A stretch of 51,758 bases of DNA from an uncultured Bacteroidaceae bacterium (GTDB taxonomy: Bacteria > Bacteroidota > Bacteroidia > Bacteroidales > Bacteroidaceae), in contig CALUJL010000020.1 in NCBI GenBank assembly GCA_944320955.1, positions 1-51,758 of the forward strand. Reading direction: 5' to 3'. A program made the translations under genes and the position numbers. The notes under the pieces are model-generated. The model was not told where the DNA came from, searched no databases, and saw nothing but the letters and a program-made list of their open reading frames with translations. Below, piece by piece: positions 51,640-51,758 of the stretch; the first letter of the stretch is position 1, and the number at the start of each line of letters is the position of its first letter.

Positions 51640-51758
51640 TCAGGCGGCGGGGAGGTGGAGGGCAAGGGCCGCCTCCAGGCGGTGGCGGAGGGCGTCGCTT
51701 GCGGCGGGGAATTGGGACAGGAGGGCTTGGGCCTGCTCTACCAGCTCCGGCAGGCGGC
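51640..51758 (-). CDS. C-terminal fragment of an unidentified gene
   Basis: Minus-strand frame open from the window edge to TGA at 51642-51640. The 38 visible residues (RLPELVEQAQALLSQFPAAS then DALRHRLEAALALHLPAA) look like amphipathic helix and have the GC-rich codon use of the native genes. The function cannot be told. Confidence 0.4.
   Translation of the reverse strand, partial: RLPELVEQAQALLSQFPAASDALRHRLEAALALHLPAA

Overview
The window is chromosomal DNA from a GC-rich member of the Bacteroidales (phylum Bacteroidota), probably close to Bacteroides. The evidence is the recurring Bacteroides-type promoter (-33 TTTG, about 19 bases, -7 TAnnTTTG), lipoproteins whose mature ends are rich in Asp, a TonB receptor with a carboxypeptidase-like N-terminal domain, paired DUF4369/thioredoxin proteins, a DUF4251 protein, and a methylmalonyl-CoA (succinate-propionate) gene cluster.

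Layout. 0.4-5.4 kb: TonB-dependent receptor plus an internally duplicated beta-helix surface lipoprotein. 5.6-9.0 kb (minus): tig-clpP-clpX. 9.1-10.7 kb: CPBP membrane protease and NlpE-like lipoprotein. 10.8-14.2 kb (minus): thrS-infC-rpmI-rplT. 14.3-17.2 kb (minus): aminopeptidase P and asd. 17.3-21.4 kb: lipoprotein, esterase, DEAD-box helicase, cyclophilin. 21.8-24.5 kb: mce, mmdA, an OadG-tail protein and a biotin carrier. 24.65-27.5 kb: UbiA-family prenyltransferase and a HAD phosphatase fused to a multi-pass membrane domain. 27.7-32.2 kb: pstSCAB-phoU behind a palindromic operator candidate. 32.5-36.2 kb: lepB, a signal-peptidase paralog without its catalytic lysine, a lipoprotein and a DUF4251 protein. 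36.2-40.9 kb: ffh, two tandem TlpA-like proteins, folD, tRNA-His. 41.0-51.5 kb (minus): a surface-polysaccharide locus with four glycosyltransferases, a pyruvyl transferase, an FrhB-like protein, a Wzy-like polymerase, a Wzx flippase and two acyltransferases. 51.64 kb to the end: the tail of an unidentified gene.

Three things stand out. (1) A dispersed family of short palindromic elements built around a CTTTTC-GG-GAAAAG core lies in at least six intergenic regions, and similar DNA lies inside two open reading frames, where the CPBP protease appears to have gained an in-frame insertion. (2) The two acyltransferases at the promoter-proximal end of the polysaccharide locus are each out of frame at a G/C homopolymer (11 and 8 bases). 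One extra base restores each, so they are either phase-variable O-acetylation genes caught OFF or homopolymer undercalls. (3) The UbiA gene next to a HAD phosphatase fused to a GT-C-like membrane domain suggests a compact polyprenyl-phosphate-linked sugar (possibly pentose) pathway.
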